Below are positions 27,601 to 42,600 of a DNA stretch of 64,000 nt, in pieces. Under the pieces are notes generated by a model, which saw only the letters and a program-made list of their open reading frames with translations, was not told the DNA's origin and searched no databases. The position numbers and the translations under genes are program-made. The stretch comes from Iris pallida (lineage: Eukaryota > Streptophyta > Magnoliopsida > Asparagales > Iridaceae). The DNA is taken from positions 10,805,595 through 10,869,594 of the forward strand of contig JANAVB010016199.1 of assembly GCA_029216955.1 (NCBI GenBank), given 5' to 3'. Position 1 is the first letter of the stretch. The number at the start of each line of letters is the position of its first letter.

Positions 27601-30600
27601 AGGTTTTGCTGCGGATTAGAGGGTTTATACATGGTTTTTCCTAACCCTAATTACAACACAATATTGAGAAAAATAGAGAAAAAAGAGGCAAGAGTGTCAT
27701 CGCAACTTTGGGAGAGAAGGAAGATTGAAGGCCGTTTTCATAGGAGGATCGTGTTCGGATAATCTCTACTCGTCGTCTTTGTTCTTCGTAGCCTTGTAAT
27801 CAATTATTCTTGCTTCCAAGTGTTGTGGGGATCCGTATTGGATCGGGAGATGTTTATAGAGGGTGTACTCCTTTATTTCATTAGTGAAGGCTTCTCAAGG
27901 TTTGGACTCCGATCGTCCCGTGATTTTTTTTCGCAAGGATTTTCCACGTCAAAAATTCTGTATCTGCGTGGATTGTGTTTGGTGTTTGGTTCGTGCGTTG
28001 TATTGCTCGGTTCTCTCGCAGGTACTCTCTAGTTTGGAAAAAAGTTTTCGCGCTTCTTTCCCAACAAAGTGGTATCAGAGCCAAGTTCTGGAATTCAGAA
28101 GGGTGTCAGGAGTTGACAGAAAAACCAGAGAGGAGAGATGGACGCGAAGCCGGTGCGCATGGTGAACCTGAATGGCACCAACTATCATTATTGGCGGAAC
28201 AAGATGAAAGATTTGTTGTTTGTCAAGAAGTATCTGTCTGTATTTGCTTCCGAGCGACCAGTTGATAAATAAGAGGACTGAAAATTCGAGCACATACAGG
28301 TGTACGGATATATCAAGCAGTTCGTTGACGAGAACGGGTACAACCACGTTACCATTATTGAGCACGCAAAGATGTTATGGGATAAGCTGGAATCATTGTA
28401 CGCGTAGAAGACCGAGGTAAACAAGTTCCTGATCCGGACGATGATGGATCTACGGTACAAAGATGGGACGTCTATTACGGATCACTTGAGTGATTTCCAG
28501 GACGTGGTTGACCAGCTATCTTCGATGGGAGTCAAGTTCGACGACGAGGTTCAGGGACTATGGCTGCTGTGTATATTGCCAGACTCGTGGGAGACCGTAG
28601 GAGTATCTATGACGTTCTCAGGGCACTTCATCCACATCCCACCACTCAGAGACACTAGTTTCAGAGAGTCGCGGAAAGGGCAAAAGCAGGGGTCCAGGTG
28701 GTGGTAAAGACAAGAGCATGGGGAAGTCCAAGGGTCGGTACGAGGACTCGGAGTGTTACCACTGTGGCAAGAAGGGCCACATCAAGCGGAACTGTTTCGC
28801 TTGGAAGAGAGAAGAAGAGCGACAAGGAAAAACAAGATGAGAACACTACAGCGGCGGCTTCGATACATGGAGGCGATGTGATCGTCGTAGGTGATGAGGT
28901 TATCACAAACCTCGCCTGTGATGACAATTCTTGGCTTATGGACTCAGGAGCTTCAGCGCACGTATCTCATAACAGGACACTATTTGCCACTTATACGACA
29001 GGCGACTGTGGAGTGTTGAGATGGAAAATAGAGATGTGTCGAGGGCGGTTGCCATTGGAGATGTGCATTTGAGGATGAAGACGGGTGCAGTTATTGTTCT
29101 CAAAGATGTTCGTCATGTCCCTGATATCCGTTTCAACCTGGTATCGGTTAGAAGGTTGGATGACGAGGGATTCTTCGGTCTCTTCGGGAATGGTCAGTGG
29201 AAGCTTTCCAGAGGTTCGATGGTGATCGTCAGAGGAAGCAAGAAGTCCGGTCTCTACTATATGGAGGGGAGCACAAGGGGGCACAGGAGGTGAACGCCGA
29301 GTTGTGGCACAGGCGGCTTTGCCATATCAGCGAGAAGGGGATGAGCTACTTGGTGAACAGGAAGGTGATTCCAAGGCTTAAGTCTACAAAGTTGGAGAAG
29401 TGCACGCACTGCTTAGCTGGAAAGCAAAATAGGGTGTCTTTCCAAAGTCATCCAACTTCAAGGAAGTCAGCATTGCTCGAGTTGATTCACTCGGATGTCT
29501 GCGGTTCTATGAAGGTAAAATCTATCGGTAGTGCTTCTTACTTTGTAACTTTTATTGATGACTGTTCCAGGAAGGTTTTGGTCTATGTCTTAAAGACCAA
29601 GGATCAGGTGCTGCCCACTTTCAAATAGTTTCATGCCTCTATTGAAAGAGAGACGGACAAGAAGTTATTGTGTGTTCGGTCCGACAATGGCGGCGAATAC
29701 ATTGGTCCCTTTGATGCTTATTGCAGAGAGTAAGGGATACGACACCAGAAGACTCCGTCCAAGACACCTCAGCTCAATGGTGTAGCGGAGCGCATGAACA
29801 GGACACTGATGGAGAGGGTGCGGTGTTTGTTGTTATAAGCAAATTTGCCAGGCAGTTATTGGGGTGAGGCTCTTCTTACAGCTGCTTAGGTTATTAATTT
29901 ATCTCCTATTGCTCCTTTGCAGGATGATATGCCTGACAAAGTACGGTACGGCAAAGAGCCGTCATACAATCACCTACGAGTGTTTGGTTGTAAGGCCTTC
30001 GTGCATGTACCGAAGAACGAGAGGTCCAAACTTAAGCCGAAGACGAGACGGTACGTTTTTGTCGGCTACGATCGGGATGAGTTTAGCTATAGACTCTACG
30101 ACCCACTGGAAAGAAAGCTCTACAGAAGCAGGAACCTGATATTCGTCGAGGATCAGACCATGACCAACACTCAGGATTCCGAGATGCCTTCTGAGGCTGA
30201 GGAATTGCCTGAGTTAGAGTCATTTCACTTTGAGCAGTTTCCAGAGGACATCGCAGAGGATCCAGTTATGGGGGACCAGTACATGGAGTTGCTCCCAACC
30301 TTGATCATCAGCCTGCTGATGGTGGCCAGGGTGTCCCGTAGGAGGATGAGCATGCCGGGAAGGCAGTTCCTGAAGGGGAGGAGGCTGTTGGTATACAGCC
30401 AACACCAGTGGCTCCATTGAGAAGGAGCGATAGAAAGCGTCGACCATCTACGAGATACTCACCGGGTGAGGATGTGCTACTGACTGACGAGGGAGAGCCC
30501 GAAAGTTTTGCAGAGGCTATGGAAGACGAATACAGACATGAGTGGATGCAGGCTATGCAGGAGGAGATGGGTTCCTTACACGCTAATTCTAATTACGAGC

Positions 30601-33600
30601 TGGTGCGATTGCCAAAGGGCAAGAAGGCTTTGAAGAATCAATGGGTGTTCAGAGTGAAGCAGACGGATGATGCTACTCGCCCTCGATACAAAGCGAGGCT
30701 GGTAGTTAAAGGCTACAGTCAGCGGAAAGACGTGGATTATGATGAGATCTTTTCGCCAGTCGTCAAGCAGTCGTCTATTCGGGTGGTGCTAGCATTGGCA
30801 GCCAGTTTCGACTTCGAGGTCGAGCAGATGGACATGAAGACGGCATTCCTCCATGGTGATCTTAAGGAGGAGTTATACATGGAGCAGCCAGAGGGATTCT
30901 GTAAGAAGGGCAAGTCACATTTGGTCTGCCGGTTAAGGAAGAACTTGTATGGTCTGAAGCAGGCTCCGAGACAGTGGTACAGGAAGTTCGATCATTTATG
31001 GGGGAGCAGAGTTATGCACGGACGACGTCGGACCATTGTGTATTTGTGAGGTACTTTGCCGAGGATGATTTCATCATTTTATTGCTCTATATTGATGACA
31101 TGCTATTAGTGGGTCGGAATGTCACTAGGATAGCGGAGTTGAAGCGCCAACTGGGCGCGGCCTTCTCTATGAAGGATTTGGGCGCAGCAAAGACTATTCT
31201 TAGGATGGAGATCAGCCGAAAGATAAAGTCCAAGCTGCTACACTTGTCCCAAAAGAAGTACATTCACCGGGTACTTCAGCGTTCCGAGATGGACGGATCG
31301 AAGAAAGTGAGTTGTCCCCTTGCGGCCCACTTTAAGCTCACTAAGGAGCAGTGTCCATCTACCGATGACGAAAAAGAAGATATGGAGCGGGTTCCATATG
31401 CCTCAGTTGTAGGAAGCCTTATGTATGCTATGGTGTACGAGGCCAGACATCGCTCATGCAGTTGGCACAGTTAGCAGGTATCTTTCAAATCCTAGAAGGG
31501 TATATTGGAGTGCGGTTAAGTAGATTCTACGATACCTTCAGAGCACTGCCGATTGGAGACTTTCTTTTGATGGTAACGAGCCGAAGCTGGTTGGGTATAC
31601 CGACGCTGATATGGCTGGAGATGTAGACACGAGACGATCGACTTCGAACTATGTGATGATGTTTGCTGGTGGCAGTCGCGATTGCAGAAGTGTGTTGCTT
31701 TGTCGACGACAAAGGCAGAGTACATTACGGTGACGGAGGCTTGCAAGGAGTTGCTATGGATGAAAAAGCTGTTGCAGGAAATGGGGCTGAAGCAAGAGCA
31801 GTATACTTTGCTTTACGACAGTCAGAGTGAATATTCACCTTGTGAAGAATCAGACCTTTCATAGCCGGTCCAAGCACATCGAGACTCGGTATCATTGGAT
31901 ACGGGATGTGGTTGAGAAGGACGCGGAGCTTGAGAAGGTTCATACAGATGATAACGGAGCAGATATGTTCACAAAGATTCTACCAAGGAGAAAGTTTGAG
32001 TTCTGCAGGCAGATCGTCGAGATGACGACCTCCTCCACATATTTGTAAAGGGGGAGAAATGTTGGAGTGGGTGGGGTTCCCAAACTATGTGGAGAAGACC
32101 CCGGAGTGCGACGAACGCCGTCTGTGTGTCAGAGAAGCTCGGGGAGGTGACGAGGCCATTCGGAGACGAAAAAGAAGCTCGGGAGCTACCAGAGTACTTT
32201 CTGGAACAGGGGAGGCAGAGTTCTGGCCGAACTCTATCCCCTTGGTTCCAGAACTGTTCTGTCACAAAAACACAGAGTTCTGGCCGTACTCTGTATCGAC
32301 GGGTTGAGATTGATTTCAGGGTATTTTTATACCGTTGGATCGTATCCTACGGTCCAGGTTTTGCTGCGGATTAGGGAGTTTATACATAGTTTTTCCTAAC
32401 CCTAATTACAACACAACATTGAGAAAAATAGAGAAAAAAGAGGCAAGAGTGCCATTGCAACTTTGGGAGAGAAGGAGAATGATTGAAGGCCGTTTTCGAA
32501 GGAGGATCGTGTTCGGGTAATCTCTACTCGTCGTCTTTGTTCTTCGTAGCCTTGTAATCAATTATTCTTGCTTCCAAGTGTTGTGGGGATCCGTATTGGA
32601 TCGGAAGAAGTTTGTAGAGGGTGTACTCCTTTATTTCATTAGTGAAGGCTTCTCAAGGGTTGAACTCCGATCGTCCCGTGGTTTTTTTCCCGCAAGGATT
32701 TTCCACGTCAAAAATTCTTTGTCTGCATGGATTGTGTTTGGTGTTTGGTTCGTGCGTTGTATTGCTCAGTTCTCTCGCAGGTACTCTCTAGTTTGGGGAA
32801 AGGTTTCTGCGCTTCTTTCCCAACATAAACAAATATACTCTATTGGTTTAGATCATCCAACCATGCATCAAGAGCAATCAAGTGATCCATCAGAGTTGCA
32901 ATAGAATTCTCGAAATGCAGTGAATTTTGCATGGCATGTAAATGTTAACTGCTTCCTAAATGATCAATGTGTAAAATCCTGCATTTAAAACATTAACATG
33001 TACCACTACGTTCCTGAGTAAAGCGCAAATTCCTTCAGCAGAGCAAATACTCTTTTTGGGAGCAGATCGGTTGTCCCATTTAATTTTGTCCAATTCTGTA
33101 CCCCTTCCTATTACATGTGGGCCACCATTCATATATCTACTCCCATGGCCCACATGTAATAGGGAGGGGGATAGAAATGGACAGAATTAAATGGGACAAC
33201 AGATCTGCTCCCCTCTTTTTCACCTCTAAATAAAGATCTTATAAATATAAGCTGTATTTATCCAAGTAAAATAAAATGTCTTCAAAGCAGGCTAAGTATA
33301 ACTTTCTTCACCGTGAGCTAAGGATTTAGAAATTTACTACTTTTATAGTGCACTAATGATAGTTAGAGCTAATCATAAAATTTCCAAAAGTCGTAGCAGG
33401 AGAGACCACTCTAAAGCGCAACATTTAAACATCATTAGAAGCTTCATACAACAATCATGTGAAAATACCATAGCATAAACTTACGACTAGCCGAGGCCAT
33501 GTCTGCATTGGGAAGAACAAGCATACTCGGATAAACATTTTCCCAGAAAATTCAGCAAACCTATAAACATCTGGGATTAAGAAATCCCAGTAAAGGTAAG

Positions 33601-36600
33601 CAAACTGATATATATAAAAATGTGGAAATTTTGAACATGGGAAACATATTCAATTGAAGAAACTGAATTTTATAACACAAGGTGATTATTAACAACCCCA
33701 ATGAAGGAATATCTTCAGAATTTTAAATAATCTTAACCTGAAAAGTCTTGCCACGCATGATCAACCGATGCACCAGGGAAGTATCTTCCGAAGTCAATTA
33801 CTGTTGTCACCCCCCTCATCAGTGCATACTTGCTCGCTCTTATCAAAGCATCTCTCCTCTCATGGATAGAGACCTCGGGAATTACAGAAAGAACAAGCTT
33901 CATTGCAGAATCAACTAGCAGGCCAGTAGGTTCTAGAAGTATGGCAAAGAAATGAGATACTGGCATACTGCAGAACCAAATATTTCTTTGAAGGGTCCAT
34001 TTGATATGATAAAAAGAACAACGTAAAAAACCAGATTCTTTAATTTGTTTAAGAAAGCAACGATTAATATGAAACAAATTACAACAGTTTTGTCCATTAA
34101 CAAAACAACCCATCTTGAAAACTCATACACTGCACTTCTAGCAACGCAAAAGCCACTTCACCACTAGACCTGCTACCTAAGGTGAATTATAGCACCCGAT
34201 TTACTTGTATTGGCTAATAGACTTATCATTTTGTCATATGCTCCAGTTGACAACAAGCATAATCATGTTTATCCTTCCAATTCAAACATATGGTTCCTCG
34301 TGTCTCTAATCTTCTTATACCATCTTGACACATTTATTTATTTTCTTTTTATGCAGAATTCATACAAATGACTAAGCCACCAACAACTTCTTCACTTTGG
34401 CGTCCCAATTAAGCACAGCAAAGATATTCATAACACTGGCTACTATAGTTTGGCTGTGAAAAAATTAAAAGCTTTTATAATGGAATTCTCTTGCTTATGG
34501 ACATCCACTCTAACATGATGGACTTGATTCTCTAAAGGGTAATTATCTGGAGAAAAAAACCCTCCCACCTCACGTTTCCCCACTTATCATCGAAACCCCC
34601 CTAACAATTTGTTTTCATCATGGAGCCCCCATCTGTTGATAGAAACCCCCAAGTCCCCTTAAGTCATATACCTGTTTGGATGGACGAAAAATGAACATGC
34701 CCTTCTTTATATTCCAAATTATTTGAGTAAAACCCTGATTTCTAGTGTTCTTACCCAAATTTAAACTCGTCTTCCCCAAATTATCTGTCTTCCAACTTCT
34801 TGTTCCCCAAATTTGTTACATGTGTCAACAAACTAGATTTTCAAAAAAAAGATGAAGAAATTGCTTATATTCTTGTCTGTGTTGTTCCTATGTAAATTAA
34901 TTTCAATGTAATTTTAATTTTTTTTTAATTCTCATTACAGTGATGACTATCTTTCATCAATAAATACGGTTTACCCAATTGAATTGCAATTTACCTACAA
35001 ATTTGAACTTTGAATCTTGTATTTTTCCATCTTCATCAATAAATCAATAAATATGTGTTGGGTTTTAACAAAGAGAGATTATCCCCAATTTGAGCTCTGA
35101 ATCTTGTATTTCCATCTCCTCAAACATGAGCTTTAAATCACCAAAGTTTCTAAAATAATTGGTCAAAACTTGAGCTTTGAATCTTCCAAATTCAAAATAT
35201 ACATGTTGTTCAACAAAAAAAAGAAATCAAGTTAAAATTGCATAAATATTTGGGGGCACAACACAACAAACTTCACAAATGTAAAAGTTTGGATCGGAAG
35301 GATTTGGATGAAATTTGGAGATTTAGAATTAGCAATATTGTGACTGGTTTTGGGCACAATACAACAAACATCTGACGAAATCACAAAAACTTTATATTTT
35401 AGTTGGAGATTTTGTAGAAGAAGGAAAAAAAATTAGTAGGATTTAAGGGTTGAATGAAATTTGGGGATTTAGGATGTGTAAATTGAATGAGCTCATGGAG
35501 AAGAAAGTTTCCAACGGTCAAACGGTTAAAAGAGGGCATTTTCGTCCAACGAGTATAAAATTACTCCACATAGACATGACTTAACAGGACTCTTGAGTCT
35601 CTAACAGCTGAAGGGGGCTCCATGACAGGAAAAAAAATGTAATGGGGATTCGATGATAAGCTAGCAAACATCAGAGGGGGTTTTCGGACAATTAATATAG
35701 ATACATATATATACTATTAAGATCTTATGTATGAAATATCTATAAAGATACAACTACATGTATATATCCGTATCCATGACGTACCCGCATCCTAGATATA
35801 AAAATAGATGCATACACCTAATCTGTATTGTGTTAGGCATGAAATCTAGTAGCTTGGATGTCTTCCAACAGCTACCATGTATTCTCATAAAAAACTAAAG
35901 AACAAAAACACAGAATTTATATACTATTCATATGCTATCTCGAAACAACCAATATTACAATTTATGATTCAAGAATGTTGACCATAGAGAACTTTCTAAC
36001 TCTCCGAATTGCTAAATGCCGACATCATTTTGTACATAAACTGAAACTTCAGCATTATTGGAAGTTTTCTTTGTTCTATTATATGCGTGCTTAAGTTCAA
36101 AATACATACGGCTACAAATATATGCTACACGTTATAGTGTTAAAATACAAAGAATATAGGGTATTACATTTTAAAAGATATTTTAGTTACTTTCTTATAG
36201 AAATATTACGCTATAAGGAATATATATGCTTCCTTCCATAACCATCCCTAACAATAGAAAGTAGTTCTGTTAGTGATGATCATTGTAAAGGATGTGAACC
36301 CCACAGATTTCACGAGGCTTGTGCTATGGAAATGTCACCAGTTGTTTCCCTATCGTACTAGGGTACTACTCGTCGAGTTCAAAAATATGAATGGCCACTT
36401 CTAAAGAAGTCAGATAGTTAGCTCACATTGAAATTCACTTACATGATCACATCATCTTAGGTGGAGCTGGAGCATTATAACATCAGACTCCAATATACTT
36501 CCCGACTCAACAAACAGGGCTTTTCAAGCTAACATAAGAATCTGAATAGACCAGATGCTTGCAAAATAAAGTTGGTTGTAAAGCATGTGTTAAAATAATA

Positions 36601-39600
36601 TAAATATTAACCCTCAGCTCTCACCAACACTCGAGTTTTGGTACAGTAACAGGGACTTTATCCTGGTATCAGTGCAAACCAGGTTCGAATCTCATCTGGC
36701 GCTTATTTAGAAAATTATACCGTTGCGTGAATCCAGCTTTCTGCCCATAAATTCGGACTTCGACCTGCAGGAGCATGTTAGAATAATATAAATATTGACC
36801 CTCAACCCTCACCAACAGTCTAGAGTTTTGGTACAATAGCAGGGATTTTAACAGTACGTAAAGAATAAACTCTTAATTATATGCGAGTTTATTTGTGTTA
36901 TTTGTCATAGAGAAAAAAGAAAGAAAGTTAAAAGTCTAAAAATGACAGTATAAATATAATCAGAATGAAGCCATTACTTAACATATATTTACTTGCACGA
37001 ACATGCACAACACATCACACAATACAGGTAAGGAAATCATAGATTAAATTCAAGTAGTGATATATTGTATATTTGTTAGTAAGCCAGATGGTTACTAACA
37101 AACTCAGATGCACTAAAAGACAAGATATTCACCTCCATCCATTGTTTTCATAATTGTTCCACCAACTGGATCATGTGTAATATTAGTAATTCCAGCAATC
37201 TTCAGGGCAAGCGAGTTGGCAAGTCCCATGTGACCATCCATCCGCGACAACCAAACCTTAGAAGAAGAAAGTTTAAGGTGAAGGCTTCAATTCAGTATGC
37301 TAACTTCAAAATCATATAAAGTCCATACAGGGTTATCACGGGTAATATCATCTATCCATGAAGCACTAGGCAAGTCTCCTCCCCAAATATCATTGTTCCA
37401 CCCACCACCTAACACCCAGTCACCAGGCCGTTTATCTGCCAATGACAATTCCAAGAGGCAAAAACTGTCAACAAGTTAGGTAAAGAAGTACAGAACTAAG
37501 TGAAAGTTTGATTGTTAAATCGGTTAAGAAACCAAATATTACATATAAAGCAGTAAACCAAGTGTGCATGTGTACGAATTGACTACAAAATTCATATCAT
37601 ACTCTAGAAAAGGAGCTAGTAAGTCTCATGTTGTTCAATGTCCAGTAGATCTATGCGCAACTAGGATGCACAGACACTGAAATTCCATACCGTGTCCATG
37701 TCGCTGTGTTTGAAAGATGTGTCAGTGTTCACGCAACATATGTGCACAATGTTGGCTGTGCTTTATGATGCATACACTTGCAAAAAAGTCAAAAAAGTAT
37801 TTAACACATCAAGCATAGGAAGTTAATAGATTAATAAGTCATTAACCTTATTGGGAAGATGTTTCGAGAAATCTGAAAGTATAAAATGATGAAAAATCTA
37901 AACAAGGACATACTTATAAAGACCAGATATACTTTACGTAGGTGATATCAGTATTTAGAAATGCTACATAAAACTTAAAAAAATCAAAATGTTGAGAAGA
38001 TGCAATCTTTTTTGTCATCGACTTGCATAAGGAAAGCAAAATAGATACAGAAACAAGTGCAGAGTTGGACTATTTTGGGTAGCCAAAGTTCATGAATGAG
38101 TAGAAAGTTTTGCTAGACTGGCTAGCCCTCAAAAGTAAATATGACAAAAGAAATTCATGTGCCCGCTTACACAAGTAGATTCCAAAATGACACTGATCAA
38201 AGACAAGCCACACCAAAAGAATTATTTGGGGATCTTGAACAAATTTAAAGTTTGAAGGAAACTTCAGCCAAAATAACTCATTCCACTGAATGCATATGGT
38301 TGTATGAACTCTGTTACCTGGTTTCACATTGCATAAAGTACCAGGCTTGGAATCCACCACCACCTCTTAGAAGGGTGCCTGTATGCTTAATCGTAGTTTT
38401 TATTTGAGACAAATATGCTCAACCGTGCCTCCATGCCAAACTCCTAAATCGGTCACCACCGAGCACTCCTTCTCCCCCTCTCGCCTCATACTGGCAGTAT
38501 TAGACGTGTGGTTTGAAGTTCCCTCATGACGGTAGTATGGCTCATGCTCCCGAAAGTGGACATCCATACTTACAAACTTCTTCTTTTCTACTGGACTCCA
38601 GCACACGTACCCTTATGAGTCGCCGAGTAGCCCACGAAGATGCACTTGACTGCTCTAGGATTAAGCTTTCCAACTGACGGCCTGTTGTCCTTCACAAAAC
38701 ATACGCACTCAAACACCTTCAGTGGGAGTATCTCACTATTATTGCCTTGCAATATTTCACATAGGGACGTCCATCCCAGGACCTTCAAAAGCATTCTGTT
38801 GATTAGTTGAGCTGCTGTCAACACCGTATGTCCCCACAAACTCTGTGGAACATTCATGTCGATCATCATGCTTCTTGCGACCTCCAGAAGGTGTCTGTTC
38901 TTTCTTTCTGCTACGTCATTTTGTGCAATTGTGTATACACAGGTGGTTTGATGTTGTATTCCGTGTGCTGACAAGTATTCTGCAAGTGTTCTGTTTGTAT
39001 ACTCCGTTCCATTGTCAGACCTCAGTACCTTCACAATTGTCCCATACTGAGTTTGGACATGTTTGTGAAAATTCTGAAAACAAGTGCATCACTCTTATTT
39101 TTCATCAAGTACAACCAGGTGACACGAGAAGCACAATCAATGAAGAAAACAAAGTACTTATAACCATTCATAGTATTAGTGACACATGGACCCCAAACAT
39201 CATTGTGTACTACCTCAAAAATAGAAGAGCTCCTATAACCCGTACCAATATATGAACTCCAAGTAAGTTTGCCTAACTCGCATGCATCACATACTAGTTT
39301 CTCTTTATTTGATTTTTCATAAATATCTGGATACAATTTACTTAAAGTGTCAAAGTAGGAATGTTCCAACCTCCTATGATGGAGTATCAAAGTATCATCG
39401 GCCCTTATCTGCAGTCATCCCATACCAGCCTTCTCTGCCATAGACATTAGTGTTGAGTGCAGTCCTTCTCGATCCAGGTACCACAGTCCCTTATGCCAAG
39501 CGTCAGTACCAAGTCTTCGTCCCGTCTATTTCTCCTGGAAGATCACCTTAGGGATATCACAAAAAATAATGCATTTAAGTTGAAGGATTATAGAACTAAT

Positions 39601-42600
39601 GGACAAAAGACTGACTGGAAAGGATAGAGCATGTAAAACATTGGATAATTTTACTGAACCTGTACAATTAACAGTACCCTTACCGACCACTGGCTGGAAA
39701 GTGCCATCAGCTGTCTGAATGTTGTCTGTTGATGCTAGGTGATTGTAGGAGGAGAACTCACTAGCATTCTCCATCACATGCCGAGATGCCCCCGAGTCAA
39801 TAATCCAGTCTGACGATTTAAGGGAAGCAATGGATGCAAGAGCAAGTGAGTTGTCAGTACCTTCTGATGGATGGACATACATGGCGGCGTTGTCTCCAGC
39901 GAAGAATGAGGTGGACGCCTCCTCTGTTGCGCCCCTCCTGTCTCCATCATTTGACGTTCGCTACTTCCTCCTGAGCATCTCCAGCATGTCCACCAGTGCC
40001 TGATCCTCCTCGGTAAAGGTGTCGCCAGCTCCTCCATCTCCTTCTGCTACCAGCAGGTTCGCCCGATAACCTCCTCGACCGCCTCGTCGACCTCCACGAC
40101 CACGGCCACATCCTCCAAAATGTTCTCATCTACCGAATTGTCCCCGTCTACCACCTGAATCTCTCTCCTTAGGTGGTTTAGTGCAAGCATACCGATGGTG
40201 GCCCATCTTTTCGCAGTTGTAGTACTGTCGGTTGTGCTGTCAGGCCTCTCCCTTAGGTCCTGTGTCGCTCGAGCTGGTGGCCGTTAGTGCTGACTTTGCT
40301 TCAGGAGTACCACCTGTCCCCGCCTGCAGTCTGATGCATGTCTCCTCCTGGATCATGGCTGAGATAGCCTACTCAAGATTGGGGATCTTTGGTTGGACGA
40401 GAAATAGGGCCGTCCTCTGAGTGAATGCTGCAGTCAGCCCTTTGAAAAATTTCATCGTCCTTTCCTGTAGACATACATGTCACACTCCGCTCCCGTAGGA
40501 GCGATCGTCCTCGCTAAGGCGTGATGCCGCACGAGCCTAGATTGCGCTCGTGCAAGGCGGGTTCCATAACGACCGATTTCAACGGCTGCGACGAGGTCGT
40601 CGCACAGAAGTCCCGAGCAGAGACATTGAATAATAGCAGCGAAATTTAGAAAGCAAACACAAGTCATTGCAAAACACTCTTTTATTGATATTGAAACAAA
40701 GGTTACAATGGGCGCAAGGCCAAGATTACAATTCTCTCAAGCTCACTCAAGCTCACATTACAAGTCACTCAGCTCTCTCTCCCATCTCTCAATACAAGTC
40801 TTGACTCCAGCGGAAGCTTCGGAAGGCGATGTCCATACATTGTCCCGTATAAGTCTGACTCCATGCGGCCGCATGCTTCGAATCGCCAAGGAACTCCGTG
40901 CCTCGACGCATCCAAGCGAGCTCCGCCCCACGAGCTTCTACCTGTGCCTGCACATGTAAACTATGTAGGTGTCAGTACTCAACTGTACTGGTGGAATGAG
41001 CTCCTCGTCCGCCCATACAAAACCAACACGTTTACTTTACTTTGTGCAACATAGTCCCCTTTTGTATTGTCTTTCTACTCTTGTCTTAGGATCAGTTTTA
41101 GGACAGACGCCTTGGCCTATTCTGTGCCTCTAGACCATCCCGTGCTTGCAACAACAATGTCGACTCAAACAACGTTAACCTATCAAGTCGTGCTTGCCTT
41201 TCGGCCAAAATCAGAGACGCAACTACACGATAGACTCCTTTTCCATGTGACCGTGCTTACAAAACCCATATTGAGGCCGTGCTTCGCATTTCAGTAAGAC
41301 TGAACCACATTGCCGCCTTGCGGCCCGTGCAACTTTGATCACCAACCGACCCAATCAAGACTTGTGAATCTTAGTGTCACTCAACCAACTTTGCCTTGCG
41401 GCGGTTTCCCGACTTAAACTCAAACAATTCAACCAACTTATGCAACTTATATGCCGACAACTCAAGACTCGACGCCACATCTCGTGCCGAAGCACGACGC
41501 CTATGTTGAAACCCAATCTTAGGTCCAAACTTTGTGTTCTAACTGTACACACCTTCAACTCGACTCAATCCAAAGGCACTCACGCGGATTTGCCGCCATG
41601 CCGACTCATCTATATGATTTGGTCACCGACTCCCAGAGCCATTGTAGACTCCTTTTTAGCTGAGTATAGGATGGACCGGTTTGGGTAGCTAGCCCTAATC
41701 CGCGTCCACCGAATACTTTGCCCCAGGCGCAGCTATTTAGGCTCCCAAAGCCATAGTTGTTTCCCTTTTTGCCCGCAACGGTCCCGTGGCGCCACAGGTT
41801 ACCGTGCAGGGAAACTCTACCTTGTCGACAAGTTGTCCATGACCATGCAAGACTCAACTCAAACTGACGTCTCGCACGGTCATTGTACCTCTAGTGTTAC
41901 CATCTCTTCAGGGCTAAATTCAATACTTCTCACATCTGAGATCATGCATCGACGACCCGTAGTCGCGAGCATTCTTCTTTCTTGCCTCAACGACCCAGTC
42001 GTGAGCATTCTTTTTTCTTTCTTGTCCTATCATTTCACTCAACTCAAGAACAACTATTTAGACATTCTACAAACTCAATGAATCAACCGTGGCTCGTGCC
42101 TTAAAACACTAGGACCGTGCCATCGTCTTAAACCAACTTGAAACTCTGTGTGACACCACCGCCCAAGTCGTGGTTGTACCCAGCCGTTAAACTTATAGAA
42201 CCGTGCTTGCTACTACTCCCGATAGCTTAACATAACTTGCCTAACTTACTTCGCAACAACTTGACGAGCAAAGGCTGCGTCAAGCCTTGCATCGTGGGAA
42301 CGTGCCGTGCACGCGTTCGACTTCGAACAACCAAGTTATTTGGAGTGCCTAGACTTATGCCACAAGCCGTGCAATACAACATAACCCATCGGCGAGCAGA
42401 GGCTATGCCACGCCTTGGGCGAAGAGACCGTGCATGCTTAATGAAGCATTTATGCGAGCGACGCCTATGAATTTGGCTAACTCTTAGCTTGTGGCGAAGA
42501 CCAACTCTTCCTTCTCCCAAGCCACGGGACGAAGGACCAAGTGTCATTTTCAAAGCACGCCGTGCATCAACTCTAAGCCGACCGTTGGACCTTTCCATAT

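Larger units (their letters stand above)
27326..32825 (+). mobile_element. Copia-5: second copia family, complete ends, defective
   Basis: LTRs at 27326-28066 and 32060-32825, primer site TGGTATCAGAGCC at 28070, and a perfect 5-bp target duplication TAAAC (27321-27325 and 32826-32830). Longer LTRs and a Tnt1-like pol ([26 protein letters not shown]) place it in a different copia lineage from copia-1 to -4. It is inserted antisense in the same intron as copia-3. Confidence 0.95.

Noticed and set aside
37436..37464. Alternative acceptor for exon B at AG 37465
   Set aside because: It gives a phase incompatible with exon A. The CATTGGCAG site at 37436 restores phase and family-like sequence.
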